This document shows, piece by piece, positions 1-9,924 of a stretch of DNA of 48,910 nt (positions are counted from its first letter, which is position 1; each line of letters opens with the position of its first letter). The notes below the pieces were generated by a model that ran no database searches, was not told where the DNA came from, and saw only the letters and a program-made list of their open reading frames with translations. This DNA comes from Beroe ovata (lineage: Eukaryota > Ctenophora > Nuda > Beroida > Beroidae). The position numbers were made by a program, and so were the translations under genes. The stretch is from the NCBI GenBank assembly GCA_946803715.1, contig CAMPET010000005.1, positions 98,167 through 147,076 of the forward strand, read 5' to 3'.

Positions 1-31
1 ACACACACACACACACACATACACACACACA
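1..31. repeat. (CA)n microsatellite at window edge
   Basis: Uninterrupted AC/CA dinucleotides with one AT step. It lies in the intron just before the first visible WTAP exon. Confidence 0.95.
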
Positions 32-98
32 TGTTTTTAAAGATAGCATAATCACTGATCTGAGCATAGCGCGGGTAACATCTATCCTCCCCTCTCAG

Positions 99-1305
99 GA
101 ATTGAAGAGATCCCTCGCGCCCTCCACCAGCAATCTGCGGACCACACTCCTTGACCCATGTGTCAATCTCCTCTTCCAGAAGATGCAGGCGCAGATCAAG
201 GAGCTCCAGGGGAAGCTGGAGAAGGCAGAGGAGGAGCTCAATGCATGGTCCTTCACTGCTGATAGTGTAACGGGCAAGGTAGGGAGGGGTAGGGAGATTT
301 GGGTCAGATCATGAGGGGGAAAACGGAGAATTCGTCACATATAATTCTTACCAGAAGTTCCGAACAACCAACTGATCTATGACATTATGACAAGGATGAA
401 CATTGATTAGTTTGGTACATTCTTAAGTACCTACCTATTAGTTTTCTCACATCAAATATACTTCACCCTCAGAAACTGATGGGAAAGTGTCGGATGCTGA
501 TCGATGAGAATGAGGAACTGGGAAGGCAGTTGTCTCAGGGCCGTGTTGCCCAGCTCCAGGCAGAGCTGGCTCTACAAAAGAGTGCCAATGAGGAGATGCA
601 GCGGAATATTGATGAGATGACTGGTTACGTTCTACAGTTGGATGAGGAGGTTAGTGAAACACAGGGAAGTGTTTATTTCAGAAAGTTATATCTCGAGATT
701 TTGATTCTGACGCATATGTCTCATCTTTTGATATATGTTTGATACTTCGATCAGGTTGAAGGAATGCAGGCAACAATTCTGCATCTTCAACAACAGTTGA
801 AGTTTACCCAAGACAAGCTCAAAACGACTTCCGAGAAGCTTGAATCCAAGAGATCAGAGGTATGTAATGGGGTATGTAACAGGGTATGTAATGAGGTATG
901 CAATTGGGAACATAAGAAATAATGTTCTACTTGGTTTTACTCGTGAGATATAGCCTTGTTGTAATATGAGACTTTTTCTTATGTAAAGAAGAAGGAAGTT
1001 GAGATGGAAATACCGAAACAGAAAGCTGAAGAAGAGGAAAAGGTAGCGAATGCTGTCACTTAAGTGTCACATTAGAGTCAATTAAGTGTTACTTTCTAAC
1101 TGTCAACTCGCATGTCGTTCAAACTTTGGAACGGAATCATAACTTCATAACTACTTCACAGTTTCCTCCGCAGGAAAAACGAAAGCGGTCAGAAGACGAT
1201 GAAGAAGGAACGAAAAAGAAGAAGGAAAAGTCACGGAATAAATCGAGTAAAGACAGTAAACGGAACAAGCACAAAGATAAAGATTCGCAAAAAGAGGAGA
1301 ACTGA
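99..1305 (+). CDS. WTAP: WTAP, 3' portion (five exons, 5' end outside window)
   Basis: Regulatory coiled-coil subunit of the nuclear METTL3-METTL14 m6A RNA methyltransferase complex (family knowledge). Exons read 99-278, 473-649, 755-859, 989-1042 and 1174-1305, all joining in phase 0 at GT-AG borders, giving 215 residues. Diagnostic stretches include LNAWSFTADSVTGK, then KCRMLIDENEELGRQLSQG and QLDEEV, closely matching the centre of vertebrate WTAP (LNAWKFTPDSQTGK, GRQLSQG). The C-terminal exon is Lys/Glu/Ser-rich and low complexity, unlike the long Ser-rich vertebrate tail. The N-terminal coiled coil must lie upstream of base 1. Identity is secure; the small fourth exon is supported by its acceptor, donor and phase but is less conserved. 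Confidence 0.93.
859..902 (+). repeat. Tandem array of four splice-donor-like units
   Basis: GGTATGTAAT, GGTATGTAAC, GGTATGTAAT and GGTATGCAAT occur about 12 nt apart, starting exactly at the donor of the third visible WTAP exon (exon end 859, GT at 860-861). Confidence 0.85.
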
Positions 1306-1727
1306 GATTTCGGACTTAGTTTTCATCTCGAATTTTACCGCATTGACCTATTTCAAGACGTATCTCTTCCAAAAGCCATCGTTCAACTGAGTTTTACACT
1401 GAACAATCTTATCAAGATCTTGTGGCTTCAATTCCCATATTGACTTGACATCTATGAAAGAAAAATGCTTCCGCATTGCACAATTGTTATTTATTATCTA
1501 TTCAATTCATTTTACATGGTTATAGTTATTCATATTTGATGTTTCATGACGTTGTTTGACGACTGTTCGACTGAATCTATCCTCATTCCCTGAGGCTCCG
1601 ATCGACAACATTAGCGAATATAGCGGAGTTCGGTATCCCTGCAATAACGAAGAGGCAACTCCGAAATTCCTAACAATGAACCCTCACAGAAATGTACCTA
1701 TCACTCCGTTCCTAGCTCCCAGTAACC
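1306..1727. other. WTAP 3' UTR and intergenic spacer
   Basis: AT-rich, with no convincing exon. No canonical AATAAA was seen after the WTAP stop. It ends in a pyrimidine-rich tract and CAG just before the next start codon. Confidence 0.6.
1721..1727 (+). promoter_or_regulatory. Possible trans-splice acceptor 5 nt before ATG
   Basis: A C/T-rich run ends in CAG (AG at 1721-1722), followed by TAACC and the ATG at 1728. No cis exon is evident upstream for this intronless gene, so an outron acceptor is plausible. Compare the similar sites at 3748, 6998 and 7944. Confidence 0.4.
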
Positions 1728-3437
1728 ATGGCAACGTACCGGAGCGCTCCCAAACGGAAGAGCGCTCAGCGCGCATCTGAACTCGTCCGAAAACAAGCAG
1801 CGTTCTCCACCCGTGACGACGAGGATTCCGACAAGTACGAGGAGGAAAGTGAGGATTTGTCCTCTCCCTCGTCCAGTGGTGAGGAGGAAGAGGATGAGGG
1901 GAGTCCCTCGCCCGCTGAGGAAGAGGATGAGTCGGGAGAGGAGGGGAGGTTAAACCCCACTCGGTTTGTAGCGTACAACACGGAGAAAGTATATCGTGAT
2001 CTGATTGCCGTGCCTGGGAATGCGAGGTTTGGGGGATTGCTGTCTCATTTACCGTGTTCTGAGTTGGAAAATATGGAATCTCCGGGTCGTGTTGAGATTA
2101 CTGTTCAGGAGCAAATTCTGGGTGTTTTCTCCGCAATCAATGAAAAAGGGACGTCAATTGGATATGCTGGTGGGACAGTGACACATTTGATATGGGTGCC
2201 AAACTCAGATTTAGTGTGTTTAGCAGTGTGCAACTCTACTCATATTGTATCCTATCAAAACTCGCACTCTGATACAATCCAAATCTGGAGGTACAAATCA
2301 CACGAGCTATCATTCCTCTATTCAGTAAAACTGCCCCTTTTCACAGACATACAACTCTTCCCTTTCCACACAGACACAGACGAAACATTCACCGTTTGTG
2401 TTGCAGCCCAATCCTCTGTTGAGATAGTAAAACTCCCCTTCTCCCCGCCGAGTGACAAGGAGAACTCTCATTTCAGCCTCGTGAGTGCCTCGTTACAACT
2501 CACGCTCCGCCACACCACGTGCTCGCTAACGTGTGTCACGTGGTCTGTGTTTGGGGATAGAGCACGTGTTATAGGTGGTCTGGATAACGGGTATATTGTG
2601 GTCTGGTGGATTCCTCACTCTATCACCCCAGCTACAAGCCCGGTCCTGCCAGTTCAGACTGTACCCGCTCATCTTGGTCAACCAGTTCTGTGTCTGTGTG
2701 TGTGCCCTCAGCGACAGCACCATTTCGCTTCAATCAGTCACGATTCTCGTCTCAAATACTGGAATTTAGAGAACTTTTCCCGTTCGATTCTCGTCCGTGT
2801 CCGTGGACAGAAACAACTGATGTACGCGCTGAGGATGAAATGGTGTGCGTTATGGGACAGAGTTGTCATCCATTCCGGAGGTTCGCGTCGCGATTCTTCC
2901 CTACTCCTCACCCTTACAGAAATAGATGAGGTGGGACAGCGATCAAATCTATACTGCCCTCCCACCTTCCTCCCCCCTCAACTGAAGAATATGAGGTCAC
3001 GTGACATGGATTTCAGTGATGCATACTCGAGGATGGCTATTGGGTTTCGTAACGGATTGGCAGCTCTATGCCACATTGCCGGATTCTGGGATCAGAGAAG
3101 AGTTAAAGTGAGAATGCCAGTCGCCACAAATCTCCAATATATCGAGTGTAGGGCTGAGGTGAAAGACGGTCTGAACACCGATAAGAATTTTCTCGATGAT
3201 CAGGATTACATCAATCATCACAAGTTCAAACTCTCCCCCTCCCCCTCTGACAGCCTCTCACCTGAGCTGCTTTCTGCTGGTGTGGATTCTGAGGAATTTG
3301 GGAAGAAATCCCTGACGTCTGTGACGAGTGTTGCGTGGAATGCACCAGGGACTGATTGCTATGCTTGTGTGGGTTATATGTCGGGCTTGTTCCAGATTGT
3401 GACCCCCGGTAAAGCTAAACTTAACATAGCGAAGTGA
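1728..3437 (+). CDS. GTF3C2: WD40 protein resembling TFIIIC subunit 2 (GTF3C2), single exon
   Basis: 569 residues in one uninterrupted exon, starting at ATG in good context (ACCATGG). Residues 1-25 are basic, and about 30-80 are an extreme Asp/Glu/Ser acidic tract. The rest reads as WD40-type blades: TIQIWRYKSHE near 185, GGLDNGYIVVWW near 282, FASISHDSRLKYWNLENF near 335, a degenerate middle, and a final blade with SVTSVAWNAPGTDCYACVGYMSGLFQIV. Basic/acidic N-terminus, order of blades and the closing blade resemble GTF3C2/TFIIIC110, which helps recruit TFIIIB to RNA polymerase III genes. Divergence is high, so another nuclear WD40 protein is possible. It is the only confidently assigned gene here with no intron. 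Confidence 0.6.
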   Translation: MATYRSAPKRKSAQRASELVRKQAAFSTRDDEDSDKYEEESEDLSSPSSSGEEEEDEGSPSPAEEEDESGEEGRLNPTRFVAYNTEKVYRDLIAVPGNARFGGLLSHLPCSELENMESPGRVEITVQEQILGVFSAINEKGTSIGYAGGTVTHLIWVPNSDLVCLAVCNSTHIVSYQNSHSDTIQIWRYKSHELSFLYSVKLPLFTDIQLFPFHTDTDETFTVCVAAQSSVEIVKLPFSPPSDKENSHFSLVSASLQLTLRHTTCSLTCVTWSVFGDRARVIGGLDNGYIVVWWIPHSITPATSPVLPVQTVPAHLGQPVLCLCVCPQRQHHFASISHDSRLKYWNLENFSRSILVRVRGQKQLMYALRMKWCALWDRVVIHSGGSRRDSSLLLTLTEIDEVGQRSNLYCPPTFLPPQLKNMRSRDMDFSDAYSRMAIGFRNGLAALCHIAGFWDQRRVKVRMPVATNLQYIECRAEVKDGLNTDKNFLDDQDYINHHKFKLSPSPSDSLSPELLSAGVDSEEFGKKSLTSVTSVAWNAPGTDCYACVGYMSGLFQIVTPGKAKLNIAK

Positions 3438-3755
3438 AAGAAATGAATTGTTTTCGGGTTTCAATAGTAGGATTTTAACGAGTTAGGCTTTCTGCAATCT
3501 GCTTTGACTGCGTTTCAATTGCTTGTAACAGCTCATTCTAGCTACAGTTTTAGAGATCGATTATCGTTTCTTTTATTTGAACTGCTTCTGACATACCTAT
3601 TTGTTTCCAGTTAATGTTTTTACCATACAAGATAATATTTATTTTTCTTAAATTGATAGTTTTACCAGCGTGATTTTTATTGAAATATTATGTTTAACCA
3701 CCTTTACAAGCTATCATGACAAACAATTTTCTCACCGATTTCATATCAGGGCATT
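3438..3755. other. Intergenic spacer between WD40 gene and Rab43
   Basis: AT-rich, no exon seen. It ends in TTTCATATCAG, an acceptor-like site (AG at 3748-3749) 6 nt before the Rab start codon. Confidence 0.6.
3748..3755 (+). promoter_or_regulatory. Possible trans-splice acceptor 6 nt before Rab ATG
   Basis: CAG at 3747-3749 follows a T/C-rich stretch, then GGCATT and the ATG at 3756. A cis intron in the 5' UTR would look the same. Confidence 0.4.
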
Positions 3756-5178
3756 ATGAAAAGTCCGAATGAAGAATTCGACTTTCTCTTCAAGATAGTT
3801 CTAATAGGTAAGCTCATATTATGCTGCCAGACTATGAAATAGTGGCGTACTTTCGCATTTCTTCTAGAGTTCTCATCTGATTTTTCGTCCCGAAGTTCCA
3901 CTTCAAATCCGGTCATGATCTGGAAACAGGAATTAACCAGGAAACATGACAAATTCTACTGCAGGTGACGCTAACGTTGGGAAGACTTGTGTGGTGCAGC
4001 GATTTAAAACAGGAGTGTTCACCGAGAGACTTGGCAGTACTATTGGTGTGGACTTTTCCATGAAGACACTCGAGGTCGATGGAAAGAAGATCAAGGTTAG
4101 GTTTTGAGCATAGCAAGTATAAATTTTCCTTTTTTCTTTTAAATCGACAATAGTTGCCGTGGAAACGTTATCATCTTTGATACCTTGCTTCATCCAACTT
4201 TGACTATCCGCATTTTGCCTTTCTATACTCCATTTCACAACATTTACTTGTGTTTCAGTTACAAGTCTGGGACACGGCTGGACAGGAACGATTTCGAACA
4301 ATTACTCAGAGCTACTACCGCAGCGCGAATGGTGTCATTATTGCATACGATATCACAAATAAGGAGACATTCAGAAATGTAAAGCACTGGCTTGAAGATG
4401 TCCAGAGGTTCGATATAAAGCACGGCTCTAGTGCTGTATTGTTGACTTGAATCCAATTAACGTTCATTTCCGATCAAATTGACATATTTCTCTTTCATGC
4501 CCCTTTCTGATCTAGGTACACGTCGAAAGAAATCTGCAAAGTTCTGATCGGTAACAAGCAGGACTTGGAGCCCCTCAGAGAAGTATCGACCGAAGACGCT
4601 CAATCACTCTCGGATAGTCATGGCATGCTCGCTTGCCTTGAGACTAGCGCTAAAGAATCGACAAATGTAAATGAGGTAGGAGAAAAGAAGCTCGTATTAC
4701 TTCGAGGACGATTTACTTCCATGACGATCATTACTGACAGAATCGGTGTTAAATCAAATTGCTTTTCAATGAAAAAAAACAGTTGTTTTCAAATTGTGTC
4801 GTTTGTTAAATGTTGCTGCAGGTATTTGAGTTTATTACCCGGCAGGTATTTGAGTTGTTAGCACGTACACTGAAACGACAGCGAGAAGGCGGGGTACCCT
4901 TGGTACAGGGAACGGGTGATGGTATAGTGTTAGGATCTGGTTCTTCTACACAGGTTACTGGGTATAATAGTACAATGTGTAGCGTATACATTGTTATACA
5001 ATATACATGTGTAATGAACACATTGTACACATTCTTAGAATACATTTGTACACAAAGAAATCTTTTCGATTCTTGTACATTCTTTCCTTTCATATTTACA
5101 TCATTTAATATCCTTGTTTAGGATATGAAAATAACCTATTTTCAGGTTTCGGCTGGATCCAGTTTGGGCTGTTGTTAA
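3756..5178 (+). CDS. RAB43: Rab43-type small GTPase (six exons)
   Basis: Golgi/secretory Rab by family. Exons: 3756-3807, 3965-4095, 4259 to about 4440, 4516-4675, 4822-4953 and 5146-5178. All nucleotide-binding motifs are present: GDANVGKT P-loop, STIGVDF switch [10 protein letters not shown] switch II, GNKQD and ETSAK, and the product ends in a Cys-Cys prenylation signal (GCC). [20 protein letters not shown] and QSYYRSANG place it nearest Rab43, then Rab19. The end of exon 3 is uncertain: the phase-compatible donor at 4441 (GTTGAC) is weak and yields about ten extra residues before the LIGNK strand. Exon 5 has a duplicated acceptor. The gene sits head-to-tail between the WD40 gene and RPB6. 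Confidence 0.92.
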
Positions 5179-5959
5179 CTCCGCAGCTTTATCCAGGTAA
5201 TGATATGTACACAGTGCACACAGTTACAGTATACTGAAATAGAGCAAGACATGTCATATGCTTGCTGGTTTATTCGAGAAAAACTGGCGACAAGATGTAA
5301 ATTGGAAAGTTTGATAGTTTGTATTTCGATTGTCGTGTTTTTCTTAATTTGAAATTGTCTATAAAGAATATCTATCTTGGTTGTTCTGTTAGTAACAGAA
5401 CCTGAAGTATATTCGATTGATCGTATGTTCGTTCCTCATGATTATGATAACTGAAATGTGCATGCTTTGACTACAGACACTTATTCCAATTTCGTGCGAA
5501 TTGCGGAATTTTGGGAATGACTACTCAACCTAAAATATGTAAGCAGTTTTAATGATGTTAAAATTGTAAGAATTCGCAGTATTTTGTTTTGTATATAGAT
5601 ATGTTAGCACAATTTGATTAACCATATCTTTCTTTTACTTCATTACATTCTGCCAGGGTTTCACTCAGCTTTCTGTTGTTCTTACTGCAAAGTCGAATCT
5701 TTTCTGTCTTTTTCTCGTTACACTCAGAGGTCACTTCTCAGTTTTAATGTGACACAAATGTCACAAAATGTAAATCCTTGGAATAAACGTAACGCGCGAT
5801 ACAATTTTACGCTAAACAAGAACCCCAAATCCATTTTTATACGTCACGTGACATTGGGCGCGAGGCGCGCACCTACTGATTTCATGCGTGTCGGTGTACG
5901 CGTGTTCAATAATGACACTATCATGTGACAAACACTTACTAGATATCATTCATATAGCG
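5179..5959. other. Spacer of 781 bp between Rab43 and RPB6
   Basis: AT-rich with no convincing exon. An AATAAA is present at 5782-5787, rather far from the Rab stop. A GC-richer patch with GGGCGCGAGGCGCGC near 5855 may belong to the RPB6 promoter. Confidence 0.5.
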
Positions 5960-6645
5960 ATGGCTGATCATGATGAACCTGCTGATTTTGACAATGATGA
6001 CGGGGGTGATGACGGAGAGAACGACTTTGAGCCGGTATTCGACACAATAGAGCCAGATCAGGTGGAACAGACTGACAAACAGGTACTTGTGTCGACTGTT
6101 GTTTTGGTAAAATAGTTCAGTTGATTGGTATATTATTGACTTAAGCTTTTTGGTATGGTCTGAACTCTTCTTTCTTAAAAAAACGTCCCTTTTTCGGTGG
6201 CAACTTACCCTTGTGTGTCGTTGTCTTGTCACAATCGTATTTACAATCTGTTGATCAGGTTGAGCCTAACAAACGGATAACCACGCCCTACATGACGAAA
6301 TACGAGCGGGCTCGCATCCTGGGAACTCGTGCTCTGCAGATATCGATGAATGCCCCAATCATGGTCGAGTTGAAGGGACAGACTGACCCACTGGAGATAG
6401 CCAAGCAGGTATGGAAGTAGGGGGCTTACATTTGATGATATCATGTCGTTCTCTTAGATAACCTTGAATATTATCAAAAATGTGCCTTTCTTATTCTGTT
6501 ATCATTCTATCTTCCAATGGAGTCTTGGAAGAAATTGTTCATCCAGGAACTGAAGGAACGAAAGATACCATTGATAGTGAGACGATACCTTCCCGATAAC
6601 AGTTATGAGGATTGGAGTATCGATGAGCTAATCATCGATTACTGA
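5960..6645 (+). CDS. POLR2F: RPB6, shared subunit of RNA polymerases I, II and III
   Basis: Three exons, 5960-6082, 6259-6408 and 6547-6645, all phase 0, encode 123 residues (human has 127). The N-terminus is the usual Asp/Glu-rich tail ([17 protein letters not shown]). The conserved core reads [34 protein letters not shown], then [16 protein letters not shown], ending in Asp-Tyr. All are hallmarks of RPB6/omega. RPB6 anchors the clamp and assembles the enzyme core in the nucleus. Start chosen because it begins the acidic tail and no upstream in-frame ATG follows a plausible acceptor. Confidence 0.97.
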
Positions 6646-7002
6646 GAATTCATGCAAACCTTGAGTTTGAGTTGTGGGGCTCTCTCATCCAGCGACAGTC
6701 GTGTTTTTATTTCACCTTTTTATATTTGATGACCTTAATTCAGGACAATTTTACCCTTTATTTATTCAGAATACTTCAAAATGTCAATTCAGTCTCCCGT
6801 TCTAATGGCCGTATCCTCAGGATACATTTCCAGATACAATGATTTGAGATTGGTTTAATCTATCGCCATAAATTCCTAGCTTACAAACTTTAAAAGTAGA
6901 CGAAAGGATTACTAACACTTCTTACATGCTTTATGTAGGGTTTAGGAGGAATCATAACGAGGTAATCAACAACTTGTCTTCCTACTTCTACCCAACTAGA
7001 AC
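6646..7002. other. Spacer between RPB6 and Kish/TMEM167
   Basis: No exon seen. A pyrimidine tract (CTTGTCTTCCTACTTCTACC) runs from about 6974 and ends in TAG at 6997-6999, three bases before the next ATG. Confidence 0.6.
6998..7002 (+). promoter_or_regulatory. Possible trans-splice acceptor 3 nt before Kish ATG
   Basis: A long C/T tract ends in TAG, then AAC and ATG, and a donor GTGAG follows the ATG at once. If used, the first exon would carry only six genomic bases, which favours a leader added in trans. Confidence 0.45.
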
Positions 7003-7635
7003 ATGGTGAGTAAGTCTCAATGTAAACACAAGGAAATGTTTCTTTCCTGAATATCAATTTGGTTTCGTTCTCCTAGGTATTTTGTTGCTGCTCCCATTGT
7101 TGCACACTCACGTGTGAGTGTGACTACAAGTTACAGCAGCCAGAGTATATCTCTATCTTACCTGGGTGATGCTCCAATAGCTGTGCCCTAAAATCTAGAG
7201 AAACAAATACTGAAGGATAGAGCCAGTAGCGGAGCGAACTTAGGTTCAAAATGTTTCACCGTGATCATCGATATACAACTCAAAAAGTGTCTCAGTCCAC
7301 TTCTTGATTTCACTTACTTTCAGTCGGCCATATTCAGTTTCCAGAGTTTGCTCGTCGTGGCTTGTCTCATGATTTGCACGTGTACTTACATCAGACAACA
7401 CATGCCTTCTTTACTCGACAAGAATAAGAAAGGGTGAGTTGAATATTTTTCAATCAAGCCATTTCCGAAATTTTTAGCAACTATTCAGTATTCACCTCAC
7501 CCTTGACCCTATAAGTTCCATATTTCCAGGTTACTCGGAATATTCTGGAAGAGTGCCAGGATAGGCGAGAGATTATCACCCTTTGTGGGTGTTTGGTGCG
7601 TTGCCATGGCATTCACCGTGCTCTTCATACAATGA
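7003..7635 (+). CDS. TMEM167A: Kish / TMEM167, small secretory-pathway membrane protein
   Basis: Exons: 7003-7005 (the ATG alone), 7324-7433 and 7530-7635. The product is 72 residues, the same length as human TMEM167A. Conserved text includes [17 protein letters not shown]-like [32 protein letters not shown] and the terminal AFTVLFIQ. Two hydrophobic spans (about 4-22 and 50-71) flank a basic loop. Kish proteins localise to the Golgi and are needed for constitutive secretion (Drosophila kish, human TMEM167A/B). The intron directly after the start codon is seen in the sequence through GTGAGT and a strong acceptor at 7321-7323. An AATAAA follows at 7766. Confidence 0.96.
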
Positions 7636-7765
7636 CACCACCTCCTACACAATCAACTCCTCCCAATATCTCGACACATTTTTATCGACGGAACTCTATT
7701 GACAGATTTTCCTAGTACTTGCATCCCCAAGATTGTAAATAAGCGATGCAGCTCAGCATCTTATT

Positions 7766-7771
7766 AATAAA
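7766..7771 (+). terminator. Polyadenylation signal AATAAA of Kish/TMEM167
   Basis: Canonical hexamer 131 bases after the stop and about 175 bases before the next start codon. Confidence 0.7.
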
Positions 7772-7943
7772 CTTTTGATTTGTTGAATTTTATTCAAATT
7801 TCGCTCTTAATTGGACATTTTTGCTGAGGATTCCTTGCAAATGATAGTTGCATCTTCACCAATCAAGACGAGATGCATTTCTAATCTATTTGGAGCTCAA
7901 AAAAGTAAATTTACCATCAATTACTCAAAACAACCCTCAATTT

Positions 7944-7947
7944 AGGT
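7944..7947 (+). promoter_or_regulatory. Possible trans-splice acceptor 2 nt before STX18 ATG
   Basis: CAACCCTCAATTTAG is followed by only GT before the ATG at 7948. It lies about 175 bp after the upstream gene's AATAAA, a spacing typical of trans-spliced gene pairs in other animals. Confidence 0.45.
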
Positions 7948-9539
7948 ATGACAGACGTGACCAAGCAGTTCAAAGTTGAGGTGAAGCGACTGCGGAAGTT
8001 GTACGGGGTAACGGGGACTGATAGTGATATCTTACCGTCCAAATCTCACCGGAGTTTATTCACACAAAACGCGGGAAATGTCATGAATACTATAGCTCAG
8101 GTATAGACTATAGCTTATGTAATGGGAAATATATACTTTACTAGGTATAACTGGGAGCGGATTTATGTTAAACGGGTTTTTTCTTCTAAATACATCCTCG
8201 ATGGATTTGTACTATTCCACAGAATCTCTTCCCGTTTTCAGTTAGATGAGCTTGTGGAAGAAACCCGGTCCAAATACATCGGATCATCATGCAGCAACGA
8301 GTTCTCCAGTCTTAGCGATCAACAACGACTAGACATCGACATGTCAGCTAACTTGTTCATGGTGCAGTGCAAGGAAGCAATATCATCGTTAGAGAGACTG
8401 GTTTCCGAAATAAATGGTAATTATTTCGTCTGTCTGCGTCCCGATTATTTCACTTTTTGTCAGATTCAAGATCAAATGTCATCCCCAATCAACCGATTCG
8501 CCCCATCCTTTATCCACCTCTACTCCCAGAGCAATTGAAAAGTCACCAGGAGGGTGTGATCTTCTACCTGACCCACTGTTTGAAGCAAGCATGTGACAAG
8601 TATTCCAACACACGTGCTATCCACGTTAAACAGACACTGGAACAACGCAGATTAGCTCGACTCAGCTCGCACAGGAACACTATTGATAGAATACGGACCA
8701 TGGACCAGGTTTTGATATTAGTCATTGCCTGTTCTGCACTGGGCTTCTCTCTGCAAACATCATCCAACCCTTCTTACAAACTGAGTTTAGCTCCTAATTT
8801 GGTGTCCGATTTTAAACTAATTGACACATTTGCGTCGCAGGTAGAAGAATACGTTACCTCAAATCAGAGTTACTTGGCCGATGAGGATCTTGGGATTTCG
8901 CCAGAAGAGTTCCAGATGTTGGAACAGGAGAATGACGATATGTTTGCGGAGTTAACTGCTCTTAGCAACGAGGTATCTGTCTGAACTTGCTGTCATTCAC
9001 TCTCCATCTTCGACTGATACTGCGAGTCTTTCTCAATCACCAAATCCTTCTTAATCTTTGTCCATCTGTGCACGGGGTTGGTCAGGGGTCGCGCGGCGCA
9101 GCAGCATTTCTGACGCGGGACCTCATATTCTTCCTATCAGGTACAGAGTATAGAGGGCACCGTGATGGAAATATCGAGACTACAGGAGATATTCACAGAG
9201 AAAGTTCTCTCTCAATCCGAGCAGATATTCCAGATACACACTACTGCTGTGGAAACCTCAGGTATAAGAGTTATGCTGCTTGGAGAACTGACTCACTAGA
9301 ACTAGAACTTACTAGAACCTTCTCGAACTTACTAGAGCCTACTAGAATTACTAGTGCTACAAATTTCTATTTATCGTAGTTGTGGAAAATGAAACTCCCA
9401 CCATTTTACAGAAAACACAAGATCGGGCAATGAAGAATTGAGGGAAGCTATCAAGAACTCTGCTGGTTTTAGGGTGTGGTTGCTTTTTTTCTTCGTGATG
9501 GCTAGTTGTTGTCTTCTATTTCTGGACTGGTATCACTGA
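7948..9539 (+). CDS. STX18: Syntaxin-18, ER Qa-SNARE (six exons)
   Basis: Exons: 7948-8100, 8242-8416, 8464-8708, 8841-8972, 9141-9261 and 9412-9539; 317 residues against 335 in human. The N-terminal domain keeps the spacing of conserved positions ([21 protein letters not shown], then [13 protein letters not shown]). The SNARE helix begins near [13 protein letters not shown] and continues [20 protein letters not shown] with the zero-layer region intact, then [18 protein letters not shown] single C-terminal anchor ends FLDWYH, as in human (FLDWYDS). It works with the NRZ tether in Golgi-to-ER retrograde fusion (family knowledge). Intron 3 (8709-8840) is 132 nt, stop-free and in frame. Confidence 0.95.
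9286..9356 (+). repeat. Short tandem repeat in STX18 intron 5
   Basis: Variants of an ACTAGAAC / CTTACTAGAACC unit repeated about six times. Confidence 0.75.
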
Positions 9540-9924
9540 TAGCGGGCAAATACTAAATAGATTAGATGATTTTAACCATTTCTTCATTCTTTGTGCAGGG
9601 TAACTTTAACGCGTTTATCTGTTCTGACATCTGAGTTATAGTTTCAAATTTGCTAGGTTTTTATTTATTGAATAACAAATTTCGTGATTAATTGATGGTT
9701 ATTTCTGAATTGTATGGGTATGCTATCATGTGTTCATTTCTTTAGATAACATTGACTACTTAAGATTACGAATGATGCCGCAATGGTTCATCTACGCCAA
9801 TTGTTTGTTCTCACCAAACACCCCTTAGAAAAGTCATGTCGATGAAATAGGAAGACACGAGGAGTCCACTTACCAAGCCTCCCGTCAATTATCCGTGATA
9901 TTCGACCCTCAATGATGATCTAAA
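9540..9924. other. Spacer between STX18 and TGFBRAP1
   Basis: AT-rich, no exon. No canonical polyadenylation hexamer recognised. Confidence 0.6.
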
